A DNA stretch of 64,000 nt from Paractinoplanes ferrugineus (GTDB lineage: Bacteria; Actinomycetota; Actinomycetes; Mycobacteriales; Micromonosporaceae): positions 62,001-126,000 of the forward strand of contig NZ_BOMM01000064.1 of the NCBI RefSeq assembly GCF_016862195.1, read 5' to 3'. The translations under genes were made by a program, and so were the position numbers. Numbering within the stretch: the first letter of the stretch is position 1; each line of letters opens with the position of its first letter. A model generated the notes under the pieces. That model searched no databases, was not told where the DNA came from, and was given only the letters and a program-made list of their open reading frames with translations. Shown piece after piece: positions 7,611 through 15,210 of the stretch.

Positions 7611-9338
7611 ATGAAGAAACTGTTCCTGGTCGCGGTGACGGCCACGCTCGCGGCCGTTCCGCTGACCGCGTACGCGTCCGGCGACGACACACCGCGGCTG
7701 CGCGTGCTCACCCCCGGCGGGGTCTTCCTCGCCAACATCGACGACGACGCCGGCCGGTGCCAGGCGCCTGCCCGCAAGCTCACCGCGGCCGCCGTGGCCC
7801 GGGAGGACGCCGCCGACGAACGGTACAACGAGATCGCCGAGCCGACCCCCGCCCAGCGGCTGGCGCACCGGACCGAGCAGAACCTCACCGACCGGCAGCT
7901 GGCCGCCTGCAACGACGCCGCCGACGAGGTCGTGAACGGCCCGGCCGACGAGCTCGACCTGGCCCGGCTGCACGCCTCCTGGCCCGGCGCACCCGACTCG
8001 GCCACCGCCACTGTGACGCTCACCGGCAACGTGCGGCTCTTCGTCAAGCGCTCCCGGTGGACGGTCGCCGACAAGCTCACCGCAGCCGAGTTGCGGGCCG
8101 GCGTCGAGCTCGGCCTGGAGGGCCGGGACGTGGTGCGGGACCGCAAGGTGTGGGACGGCAGCGCATCGGTCACGCTCCGCTTCTCGTCCGGCCGGACGGT
8201 TTCGGTACGCCTGCACGAGGCACCGGTCCGCACCCAGCTCAACACGCAACGCCTCGAGCGGGTGCTGGCCTCGAAGGTGAGCGACACCAGCGGCCGGGAG
8301 TGGCGCGACACCGTCGCCTCGGCGCTGCCGCCCGGGGTGCCGATGTCGCAGTTGGACACCGGCCACGACGAGTGGATGCAGGACCTCTTCGAACCCGGCT
8401 ACCAGGTGATGGCCGGGCACCCCATGCGGGTGCTGATCCCCTCGGTGAACCAGGCCCACCGGCAGGCCGCCCGGATCACGTACACCGCGTTGCGGGGGCG
8501 GGACGTCGGTGTCGTGCACATCCCCACGGTTCCGGTCGCCGGGGTCGGCGACGACAACACGTACGACTCGATGGGCAACCTGGAGACCGTGCCGGACGGC
8601 CGGATCGTCCTCGGCGGCACGCCGTCTCCCGAGGTGGTCACCTTCCTGCGGGCGCAGGCGGCCCAGCCGGTGGTCGTCGTCGACACCAGCTGGCTCGTGG
8701 TCGGCCACGTCGACGAGTTCATCCAGTTCCTGCCGGTGCCCGGCGGCTGGCGGGCCCTGGTCGCCGACCCCTCGGCCGGGCTCGCCCTGCTGTCGACCGT
8801 GCCCGCCGGCGCCGCCCTGCACGGCGCGCTGCCGCCGCTCGGCGACTACGAGGAGCGCATCGACCAGCGGACGGCCGGCGAGTTCCGGGCCGACCCGCAG
8901 TTCCTCGACGTCAACCGCATCGCCGCCGGCCGGATCGACGCGGCGCTGGCGGTGCTGGCCCTGCCGAAGTCGCAGATCGTCCGGGTCCCGGTCCTGTTCA
9001 CCGCCCGTGGACTGGACTGGGGCATCGCCAAGTACGCCATCGACGACCTGCCGCCCGGACCGGACCGCGACGAGGCCGTGGCCGCCCTGAACGCCCGGCG
9101 GTCCGCCGTCGCCGAGACCCCCAACCCGGTGAACGGCCTGGCCGCCGGGTCCGGCCGTTACGTGGCGCCGAAACCGTTCGGCCCGGTGGTCGCCGGCCGC
9201 GACATCTTCGCCACCGCCATCGAGTCGGCGCTCGCCGGCATCGGCTACCGCGTCACCTTCGTGGACGACCTGATCTCCGCGCACGTCTCGGAGGGTGAGA
9301 TCCACTGCTCGACCAACACCTACCGCGTGATCGGTTGA
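7611..9338 (+). CDS. Secreted protein-arginine deiminase-like enzyme
   Basis: 575 residues with a signal peptide (about 1-22, ending TAYASG). The C-terminal half matches the protein-arginine deiminase catalytic domain, which converts peptidyl-arginine to citrulline. The visible counterparts of the four active-site residues are Asp in WMQDLFEPGY, His and Asp in GHVDEFIQF, and Cys in GEIHCSTN near the C terminus. The N-terminal half (about 25-230) has no recognised motif and may be a binding domain. PADs are rare in bacteria. No Ca-site prediction can be made safely. The stop TGA shares the hexamer TGATCA with the stop of the convergent TPR gene. Confidence 0.87.
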   Translation: MKKLFLVAVTATLAAVPLTAYASGDDTPRLRVLTPGGVFLANIDDDAGRCQAPARKLTAAAVAREDAADERYNEIAEPTPAQRLAHRTEQNLTDRQLAACNDAADEVVNGPADELDLARLHASWPGAPDSATATVTLTGNVRLFVKRSRWTVADKLTAAELRAGVELGLEGRDVVRDRKVWDGSASVTLRFSSGRTVSVRLHEAPVRTQLNTQRLERVLASKVSDTSGREWRDTVASALPPGVPMSQLDTGHDEWMQDLFEPGYQVMAGHPMRVLIPSVNQAHRQAARITYTALRGRDVGVVHIPTVPVAGVGDDNTYDSMGNLETVPDGRIVLGGTPSPEVVTFLRAQAAQPVVVVDTSWLVVGHVDEFIQFLPVPGGWRALVADPSAGLALLSTVPAGAALHGALPPLGDYEERIDQRTAGEFRADPQFLDVNRIAAGRIDAALAVLALPKSQIVRVPVLFTARGLDWGIAKYAIDDLPPGPDRDEAVAALNARRSAVAETPNPVNGLAAGSGRYVAPKPFGPVVAGRDIFATAIESALAGIGYRVTFVDDLISAHVSEGEIHCSTNTYRVIG

Positions 9339-11546
9339 TCAGCGGCCGGCGCCGAGGAGTTCCGGGCGCAGGTGGCGCACCTGGTCCGCCAGCTCCGGGT
9401 CGGCTTGCGCGCAGGCCCGCAGGTCGTCGTCGGCGGCGGCGGTCTCGCCGAGGGCCAGCAGGGACCGGGCGCGTTCCCAGCGGATCTGCGGGTCGTCGAC
9501 GCTCTCGCCGGCCACGGTGAGGTCGGCGACGGCCTCGGCGTGGCGGCCGGCCGCGGCGCGCAGCACGGCCCGGTTGAAACGCATCTCGGGGTCGTCGCGC
9601 AGGGACAACGCCCGGTCGAGGTCGGCCAGGGCCGCGGGCACGTCGTCCAGCTCGTAGTGGGCGGTGGCGCGGGCGGCCCAGCCGGCGGCCAGGTCCGGGG
9701 CGGTGGCGAGGGCCGCCGACAGGGTGCGCTCGGCGGCCGCCGGGTCGCCGTCGGCCAGCTCCAGCTGCCCGCGTACGCAGAGCAGGTGGGGGTTGCCGGG
9801 GTCGACCCGCAGCCCGGCCGCCACGTCCTCGGCCGCCGCGGTGAGGTCGCCGGCGGCCAGCCGCAGACCGGCCCGGTTGAGGTAGGCGTCGACATAGCCG
9901 GGGTCGAGTTCGAGCACGTAGCCGAAGTCCGCCTCGGCCCCCTCGGCGTCGCCCAGTTCGAGACGGGTGTCCCCGCGGTTGTAGTACACCTCGGGGAACG
10001 GCGGGGAGAGGGTCAGCGCGGTCTCGTAGTCGGCGAGCGCCTCGATCGGCCGGTTCATCCGGCGCAGCAGGTTGCCGCGGTCGAAACGGTACTCGGCGTA
10101 GTTGGGGTCGGCCTGGATGACGGCGTCCAGGTCGGCCAGCGCCGCCTCGAAACGGCCCGCCCCCAGGTGCAGCATCGACCGGTTGTGCCGCAGCACCGAG
10201 CGGTGCAGGGCGTGCCGGCCGTCGTCGAGTTCCCGGTCGAGCCGGTCGATGCCGTCCTCGACCAGGCGCAGCGCCTCGTCCGGTTCGCCGTCGTGGGTGG
10301 CGACCAGGGCGAGGCCGTTGCGCTGGAACGCCGACTGGAACGCCCGTTCGGTCGGGTCCTCGATGGCCTCGGTGAGGGCGATCGCGATGTTCGACCAGGC
10401 TCGGGCCAGGCGCTGGTTGTGCCGGTCGGCGCCGAGATGGCGGGTGTAGAGCATCGCCGTGGCGTAGGCCGCCTGCCGCTGCTGGGTGGGGTCGGTGGTC
10501 CGGGCCCGCGCCTCGTCGTACAGCTCGATGGCCTCCTCGCCGCGGCCGAGGGCGGACAGCGAGGTCGTCATCTTGGTGATGAACGCCCACCACGGAATGG
10601 GCTGGGTAGCCGGGTCGACCAGGGCGAGGCCGCGCCGGCCCAGTTCGACGGTGGCGTGGTAGAAGCCGTTGTCCAGGCCGACGAACAGGGCCTCGTACAG
10701 GCTCGCCACCCCGGCCTTGGTGGGGTCGGAGCCGTGCTCGCGGTGGTAGGGGACGGCCCCGAGGCGCAGCGACTCCTCGCCGGTGCCGACCAGTTCGTCG
10801 CCGCGGGCGTCGTGCAGGGCCGCCCGCCGCGCCGGGTCGAGGCGCTGATAGGCACCCAGCAGCACCGGGTCGTCGGCGGCGACGCCGTCGCGCCAGACGT
10901 AGCGCCGGGCCAGTTCCTCGTCGTCACCGGTCGGCGGCTCCGCGTCGAGGGTGGGCGTGGGGCCTACGGCGGCGTACCGGGCGAGGGCGGCGCCGAGGGG
11001 GAACGGGACCGGGCCAGGCGGGTCGGCGGGCGGGTCGGCGGCGGTCGCCAGGTGCAGGCAGAGCCGGGCCCGGTCGGCGCGCCGCAGCAGCACCGCGAAC
11101 AGTTCCTGGTCGGTCGGGTCGGCCTGGTGCAGGTTGTCCACCAGCAGGCACCGGGGCCCACCGCCGAGCCGGCGCAGGTAGCCGTGCAGGAACTCGGTGA
11201 GCCCGTTGGCGAGCCGGGCGGTGCGCAGCCGGGAGTAGAACCGGGTGCGCTCGGTCGGAACGGCCAGGGAGGTCAGCGTCTCGCGGCTGGCCGGGACGAC
11301 CGCGCGCAGTTCCGGGGCGACCGACAGGATCTCGATGTCGTGCCGGTGCACCAGGTCCGGGTAGCGGGTCAGCGCGTCCGGCACGATCTGGCGCAGCAGG
11401 GTGCCGGCCGCCGTGTACGGGCCGCGGAGCCCCCGGTGGGCGTCCAGGACGGCCAGCACCGTCGCGTCCGGCCCGGCCACCAGCCCGGCGCGGCGCTCGG
11501 CCGGGTGGTCGGCCCGGATCCAGTGGTGGTTCGGCAGCTCAACCAT
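9339..11546 (-). CDS. TPR-repeat protein with degenerate AAA-like N-terminal domain
   Basis: 735 residues and the last gene of the YcaO-TfuA-rSAM block. The first about 370 residues look like the ATPase part of large LuxR/AfsR-type regulators: CLLVDNLHQADPTDQELF (about 133-150) is a Walker-B-like strand, but I find no Walker A GxxxxGK[ST], so ATP hydrolysis is doubtful. From about 390 to the end there are repeated TPR units (ADPNYAEYRFDRGNLL, LSPPFPEVYYNRGDTRLE, LDPGYVDAYLNRAGLRLA). No DNA-binding domain is present. It may act as a scaffold or regulator for peptide maturation; no function is proven. The start ATG at 11546 has AAAGGA upstream. Confidence 0.8.
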   Translation of the reverse strand: MVELPNHHWIRADHPAERRAGLVAGPDATVLAVLDAHRGLRGPYTAAGTLLRQIVPDALTRYPDLVHRHDIEILSVAPELRAVVPASRETLTSLAVPTERTRFYSRLRTARLANGLTEFLHGYLRRLGGGPRCLLVDNLHQADPTDQELFAVLLRRADRARLCLHLATAADPPADPPGPVPFPLGAALARYAAVGPTPTLDAEPPTGDDEELARRYVWRDGVAADDPVLLGAYQRLDPARRAALHDARGDELVGTGEESLRLGAVPYHREHGSDPTKAGVASLYEALFVGLDNGFYHATVELGRRGLALVDPATQPIPWWAFITKMTTSLSALGRGEEAIELYDEARARTTDPTQQRQAAYATAMLYTRHLGADRHNQRLARAWSNIAIALTEAIEDPTERAFQSAFQRNGLALVATHDGEPDEALRLVEDGIDRLDRELDDGRHALHRSVLRHNRSMLHLGAGRFEAALADLDAVIQADPNYAEYRFDRGNLLRRMNRPIEALADYETALTLSPPFPEVYYNRGDTRLELGDAEGAEADFGYVLELDPGYVDAYLNRAGLRLAAGDLTAAAEDVAAGLRVDPGNPHLLCVRGQLELADGDPAAAERTLSAALATAPDLAAGWAARATAHYELDDVPAALADLDRALSLRDDPEMRFNRAVLRAAAGRHAEAVADLTVAGESVDDPQIRWERARSLLALGETAAADDDLRACAQADPELADQVRHLRPELLGAGR

Positions 11547-11558
11547 GTCGTCGTCCTT

Positions 11559-11636
11559 TCCGGACGTCAGGGAACGGCAGGGGGTCCGGACGTCGGGGAA
11601 CGGCAGGGGGTCCGGACGTCAGGGAACAGCGGGGGC
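11559..11636. repeat. Three tandem copies of a 26-bp repeat
   Basis: TCCGGACGTC recurs at 11559, 11585 and 11611, giving a 26-base period with nearly identical units. The third copy includes the stop codon of the PqqD-M50 gene (11619) and the first runs to 13 bases from the TPR gene start. It fills the whole gap between the two genes. Confidence 0.9.
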
Positions 11637-12869
11637 CGCGGTGGCCGGGATCCGGTTGGTCGTGCGTGCCCGCCGGGCGCGGACCGCGAGCGTCACCACG
11701 AGGGCCAGTTGGAGCAGGTTGACACCGAGGAAGACGGCGGCGTCGGCGACCCCGCGCAGCCCGGCCGACCCACTCAGGTGACCGAGCACGCCGGAGACGA
11801 AGTGGTAGGCCGCCGGCAGCACCACGACGAGCAGCATCAGCGTGCTCAGGCCGTAGCCGGCGACCATCAGCGCGGCGTACCAGCGGCCGGCCCGTACGTC
11901 GCGCGGATGCCAGGCCGAGGCGTCGGTCAGCCGGTCCGGGCGGCGCAGCAGTGCCCAGAACCGGTTGCGCAGCATGGCCTTCGCCGTGCCGTGCAGGTCG
12001 ACGCAGCCCAGCACCAGGCTCACCACGTAGTAGAGATCGGTACGCAGGAAGAAGTAGAACTGCCAGGCGACCCGCAGCAGGGTGGTGAACGCCAGCGCCA
12101 GGGCCAGCCGGCCGGCCAGTGGCAGGCCGCCGCCGGGCTCGCGCAGCGCCGCGGCGATCAGCGTGAGCACCGAGGCGACCACCAGGTCGGCGCCGATGCC
12201 GGCGACCATCGGCAGCACCCGCTTCCGGGCCGGCACCGCGACGAGGCCGTCCATCTCGGTCTGCAGCACGAGGTAGTAGAAGCGGAAACCCACCGACACC
12301 CGGGTGCGCAGGCCGAGGCGGCGGCCGGCGAGCACGTGCGCACTCTCGTGCAGGAGGATCAGCGGGAACTGGCCGACGAACAGCACGATCTCGACCACCG
12401 CGAAGTAGGGCGTGAAGAACAGGTGGCTGTAGCCGGGGGCCAGGTCGTGCTGCCGGCCGGCGACGACCACGGCGGCCAGCACGATCAGCCCGTACCCGAG
12501 CAGGGCGGGCGGGGCGAGGAGCAACCGGCCCAGCCGCTGCAGGCGCGCCGGAGCCGGGGCGGCTGACGGCGGGGTCTCGGCGTGATTCAGCTGGGCGGGA
12601 TTCAGCTGGGCGGGGTCCAGCTGGGCGAGATTCAGTTCGGCGAGGTCGGCCAGGAACTCCGCGATGTCGACGTCGGCGCCGAACGCCTCGGCGTACCACT
12701 CGGCCGCCGCCCGTGGCGTCATCCCGGCGGCCAGCCGCCGGACGAGCTCGGCGCCGTCGGCCGGCAGGACCGCGTAGGAGTCGGTGTCCGGCCGGCCGAC
12801 CGTCACCTCGTCGCCCTCGTGCAGGTACACCAGAGGTGGCATGGCCACCGGCCGGTCCAGATCGACCAT
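11619..12869 (-). CDS. PqqD-like leader-binding domain fused to an M50-type membrane metalloprotease
   Basis: About 416 residues from the ATG at 12869 (AGGAAAG upstream; a GTG at 12887 is an alternative). The N-terminal 80 residues resemble PqqD/RRE leader-binding proteins (LHEGDEVTVGRPDTDSYAVL ... MTPRAAAEWYAE ... VDIAEFLADL). A linker of pentapeptide repeats follows. Then come several membrane segments with LLHESAHVLAGRRLG, where HESAH is an HExxH zinc motif (about 174-178) placed in a membrane segment as in M50/site-2 proteases. A candidate third ligand is not obvious. Position next to the rSAM and 43-residue peptide genes suggests it binds and cleaves, or otherwise processes, a peptide precursor at the membrane. 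That role is inferred. Confidence 0.83.
   Translation of the reverse strand: MVDLDRPVAMPPLVYLHEGDEVTVGRPDTDSYAVLPADGAELVRRLAAGMTPRAAAEWYAEAFGADVDIAEFLADLAELNLAQLDPAQLNPAQLNHAETPPSAAPAPARLQRLGRLLLAPPALLGYGLIVLAAVVVAGRQHDLAPGYSHLFFTPYFAVVEIVLFVGQFPLILLHESAHVLAGRRLGLRTRVSVGFRFYYLVLQTEMDGLVAVPARKRVLPMVAGIGADLVVASVLTLIAAALREPGGGLPLAGRLALALAFTTLLRVAWQFYFFLRTDLYYVVSLVLGCVDLHGTAKAMLRNRFWALLRRPDRLTDASAWHPRDVRAGRWYAALMVAGYGLSTLMLLVVVLPAAYHFVSGVLGHLSGSAGLRGVADAAVFLGVNLLQLALVVTLAVRARRARTTNRIPATAAPAVP
12585..12644. repeat. Four 15-bp tandem repeats coding a PAQLN linker
   Basis: Units begin at 12585, 12600, 12615 and 12630 and encode pentapeptides of the type PAQLN/LAQLD in the linker between the PqqD-like and membrane domains of the metalloprotease gene. 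The period is a multiple of three, so copy number can vary without breaking the frame. Confidence 0.85.
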
Positions 12870-12890
12870 CGGAGTCTCTTTCCTCACCGG

Positions 12891-12920
12891 GGGGCCCGGC
12901 CGGAGGTCCGGCCGGGCCCC
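12891..12920 (-). terminator. Strong hairpin after the 43-residue peptide gene
   Basis: A perfect 14-bp inverted repeat (12891-12904 with 12907-12920, two-base centre), all G/C but one pair, begins seven bases past the stop of the small peptide gene. No T tract follows, so it may act as an attenuator or mRNA-protecting stem, not a full terminator, since the metalloprotease gene starts just beyond it. Confidence 0.7.
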
Positions 12921-12927
12921 GGCGGCA

Positions 12928-13059
12928 TCAGAAGGGCCACGGAATCGGCGGCAGGCAGCCGTCGGAATAGAGCGCCGCAGCGGCCGACGTCAGCCGGACG
13001 GTGCCGGCCTTGCGCACCGCGATCTTGCGCAGGGGCGCCTTGGTCGTCGTCGAAGTCAT
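12928..13059 (-). CDS. 43-residue candidate RiPP precursor peptide
   Basis: Short gene found by reading the gap between the rSAM and metalloprotease genes. ATG at 13059 has a perfect AGGAGG eight bases upstream, and that site overlaps the rSAM stop codon (TAGGAGG). The peptide starts MTSTTTKAPLRKIAVRKAGT, a Lys/Arg-rich leader-like stretch, and continues with VRLTSAAAALYSDG and the tail CLPPIPWPF, which carries the only Cys and Trp. The stop is followed at once by a strong hairpin, as often seen after precursor genes. It has no NHLP-type leader or GG site, so it would be a different substrate class from the three NHLP precursors. The PqqD-like protein and rSAM enzyme beside it are the natural partners. 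Function inferred from context. Confidence 0.78.
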   Translation of the reverse strand: MTSTTTKAPLRKIAVRKAGTVRLTSAAAALYSDGCLPPIPWPF

Positions 13060-13071
13060 TGTTTTCACCTC

Positions 13072-15210
13072 CTAGGAGGGGGTCTCGTCCGGAACCGGGC
13101 GGTCCGGAAATTCGGGGAGCCGGCGCACCAGGCGGCGGCTGATGAGCGTCTGCCAGACCTTGCCGGCGGCGGCCGCGTCCAGCATCCAGAGCCGGGCGTG
13201 GGCCGCACGCAACGTCGTGGGTTGCCGGAAGAGGTGCAAAATCGGCAGGTACGACCGGGGCAGCGGGGTGATCTGCCCGTCCGGGCGCCGGAACAGCAGC
13301 CGGTCGGCCGGGATCGGCGTGCCGTACATGATCTGGTAGGTGGTGTTGAGCCGGTCGACGACGGCCTCGTCGGGCCGGTCCACGAAGGCGCCGTTGAGCA
13401 CGAACGACCGGTCCTGGTCGTCGTCGCGCGCGGTGAGGTCGCGATCGAGAGCGTCGCGGACCCGCACCCCGAAGCGGTCGTGGTAGAAGAACGAGTGCGG
13501 GGTGTCCACACTGCTCAGCCACGGCCGCGCGTGCGGCACCTCGAAGCCGCGGGCCGCCGCCACCGACATTTCCGCGCGGGCGCCCTCGCTGATCGGCTCG
13601 TCATAGAGCAGCACCCGCTGGATGTCCGAGCCGGGCAGCGGCCGGATGTTGGTGACACCGAAGCGGTCCGGTTCGCGGGCCACGATCGCGCCGGAGGTGA
13701 GCATGAACTGGCCGAGGCCGCCGAACGTCCACAGGTCGCGGTTGTCGAGGAGGAAGTCGATGCTCTCCCGGCCCTCGGCGGCGGTCTCGGTGGGAAAACC
13801 GGTGAAGCCCATCATCTGTACGCCGATGTCGGCCTTGGTCATCGACGTGATGGTCTGGCGCACCTGGTCGGGCCGGGTGCCCTTGTCGATGAGGTCGAGG
13901 ATGCGCTGGTTGCCGGACTCGAACCCGACCGAGACGGCCACGCAGCCGGCCCGGCGCAGGATCTCGCACCGCTCGTCGGACCAGTACTTCTCCAGCCTGA
14001 TCTCGGCGCCCCAGCGGACGTCGATCCCGGTCTCGAGGACCCGCTCGGCGAACCGCAGGATGGTCGCCGGAGCCAGCACGTCGACGGAGAAGTAGACGAA
14101 CTTGGCGAACTTCGACAGCTCGGTGACGTCGGTGATGATGGATTCGACGGTGTCCTGGCGCCAGGGGCTGGTCGGGCCGTCGGTGTTCAACCCGTAGTCG
14201 CAGAACGTGCACCGGTTCCAGTAGCAGCCGCGGGTCGGCGAGTAGTAGACGAACCGTTCCGGGCTCAGGTACTTGTCCCACGGCAGCCGGCTGAAGTCCG
14301 GCGTCGGCAGCCCGCGGATCGGCTCGTACCGCACCGGGAGCAGGTTCATCGCCCGGAACCGGGGGTGCAGCCGGATGTTGGGGTGCGACGACGGCACCGT
14401 GCCGGCCCGGACGCTCTCCAGGATCTCCACCCACGCCGTCTCGCCCTCGCCCACCACGACCGCGTCGAAGCTGTCGAAGAGCGCGAACATCTGGGTCTTG
14501 TCGCGCAGGTACTTCCAGACGTCGGACGCCTCGGTGCCGCCGGCGACCAGGAACACCCCGGGCAGTGCGCGGCGGATCAGCCGGCCGAGCCAGAGGGCGA
14601 ACGGCAGCTGGGCCTGGTAGGTGATGTTGAGGCCGACGATGTCGTAGTCACCGGCGACCAGCTGCGGGATGAGCACGTCCTCGACGTACGGCTGGAAGGG
14701 GCGGGCGAGCCGCTCGAGCACCGCCTCGTCGCGCAGGGCGGCGACCGAGCCCAGCGCCACGGCCGGCGGCATGCGCAGCTGGAAGCCGTTCGTGAACTGG
14801 CCCGGGAAACCGGTGCCGGACAGGCAGTTCATCCAGCCGATCACCTGCTCGACGGCGCGGGCGTAGTGGTCGTACTGGTAGAACCGCTCCGGGTCCTGCA
14901 GGACCGCGACCGCTTCCCGCACCCCGGCCGGGTCCGGTTCGGCGGTTCGCAGCGCCTCCATCTGCCAGGTCACGTCGTCGTAGTGGGCCAGCGGGTCGGG
15001 TGCCGGCGGGGTCGCGAGGGCTTCCTCCAGCCAGGCCGCACCGGCCGGCGAGAACGAGTGGTGGAACGCCTCGATGTTCGCGTCGATCATGTCGGCGGCC
15101 GGGTAGCCCCGCGAGCGGGCGTAGGAGTCGATGTAGCTCAGCGAGTGGTAGCCGGAGGTGGGATCGGTGAGCGGCGGGTAGATCAGCACCGCCTTGGGCC
15201 GGGCCGTCAT
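13072..15210 (-). CDS. B12-binding-type radical SAM enzyme of the RiPP locus
   Basis: 712 residues from the ATG at 15210, which overlaps the TfuA stop as ATGA. The N-terminal part (about 1-230, opening PKAVLIYPPLTDPTSGYHS) resembles the cobalamin-binding Rossmann-type domain of B12 radical SAM proteins, but a DxHxxG cobalamin loop is not obvious. The radical SAM centre is PTRGCYWNRCTFCDYG with cysteines at about 329, 334 and 337, a CX4CX2C spacing, not CX3CX2C. Later motifs include GFESGNQRILDLIDKG and MGFTGFPTET. A tail of about 150 residues follows the barrel. It probably modifies a peptide by radical chemistry, for example methylation. The substrate could be the 43-residue peptide or the NHLP cores. 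It ends within the ribosome-binding site of the small peptide gene. Confidence 0.88.
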   Translation of the reverse strand: MTARPKAVLIYPPLTDPTSGYHSLSYIDSYARSRGYPAADMIDANIEAFHHSFSPAGAAWLEEALATPPAPDPLAHYDDVTWQMEALRTAEPDPAGVREAVAVLQDPERFYQYDHYARAVEQVIGWMNCLSGTGFPGQFTNGFQLRMPPAVALGSVAALRDEAVLERLARPFQPYVEDVLIPQLVAGDYDIVGLNITYQAQLPFALWLGRLIRRALPGVFLVAGGTEASDVWKYLRDKTQMFALFDSFDAVVVGEGETAWVEILESVRAGTVPSSHPNIRLHPRFRAMNLLPVRYEPIRGLPTPDFSRLPWDKYLSPERFVYYSPTRGCYWNRCTFCDYGLNTDGPTSPWRQDTVESIITDVTELSKFAKFVYFSVDVLAPATILRFAERVLETGIDVRWGAEIRLEKYWSDERCEILRRAGCVAVSVGFESGNQRILDLIDKGTRPDQVRQTITSMTKADIGVQMMGFTGFPTETAAEGRESIDFLLDNRDLWTFGGLGQFMLTSGAIVAREPDRFGVTNIRPLPGSDIQRVLLYDEPISEGARAEMSVAAARGFEVPHARPWLSSVDTPHSFFYHDRFGVRVRDALDRDLTARDDDQDRSFVLNGAFVDRPDEAVVDRLNTTYQIMYGTPIPADRLLFRRPDGQITPLPRSYLPILHLFRQPTTLRAAHARLWMLDAAAAGKVWQTLISRRLVRRLPEFPDRPVPDETPS

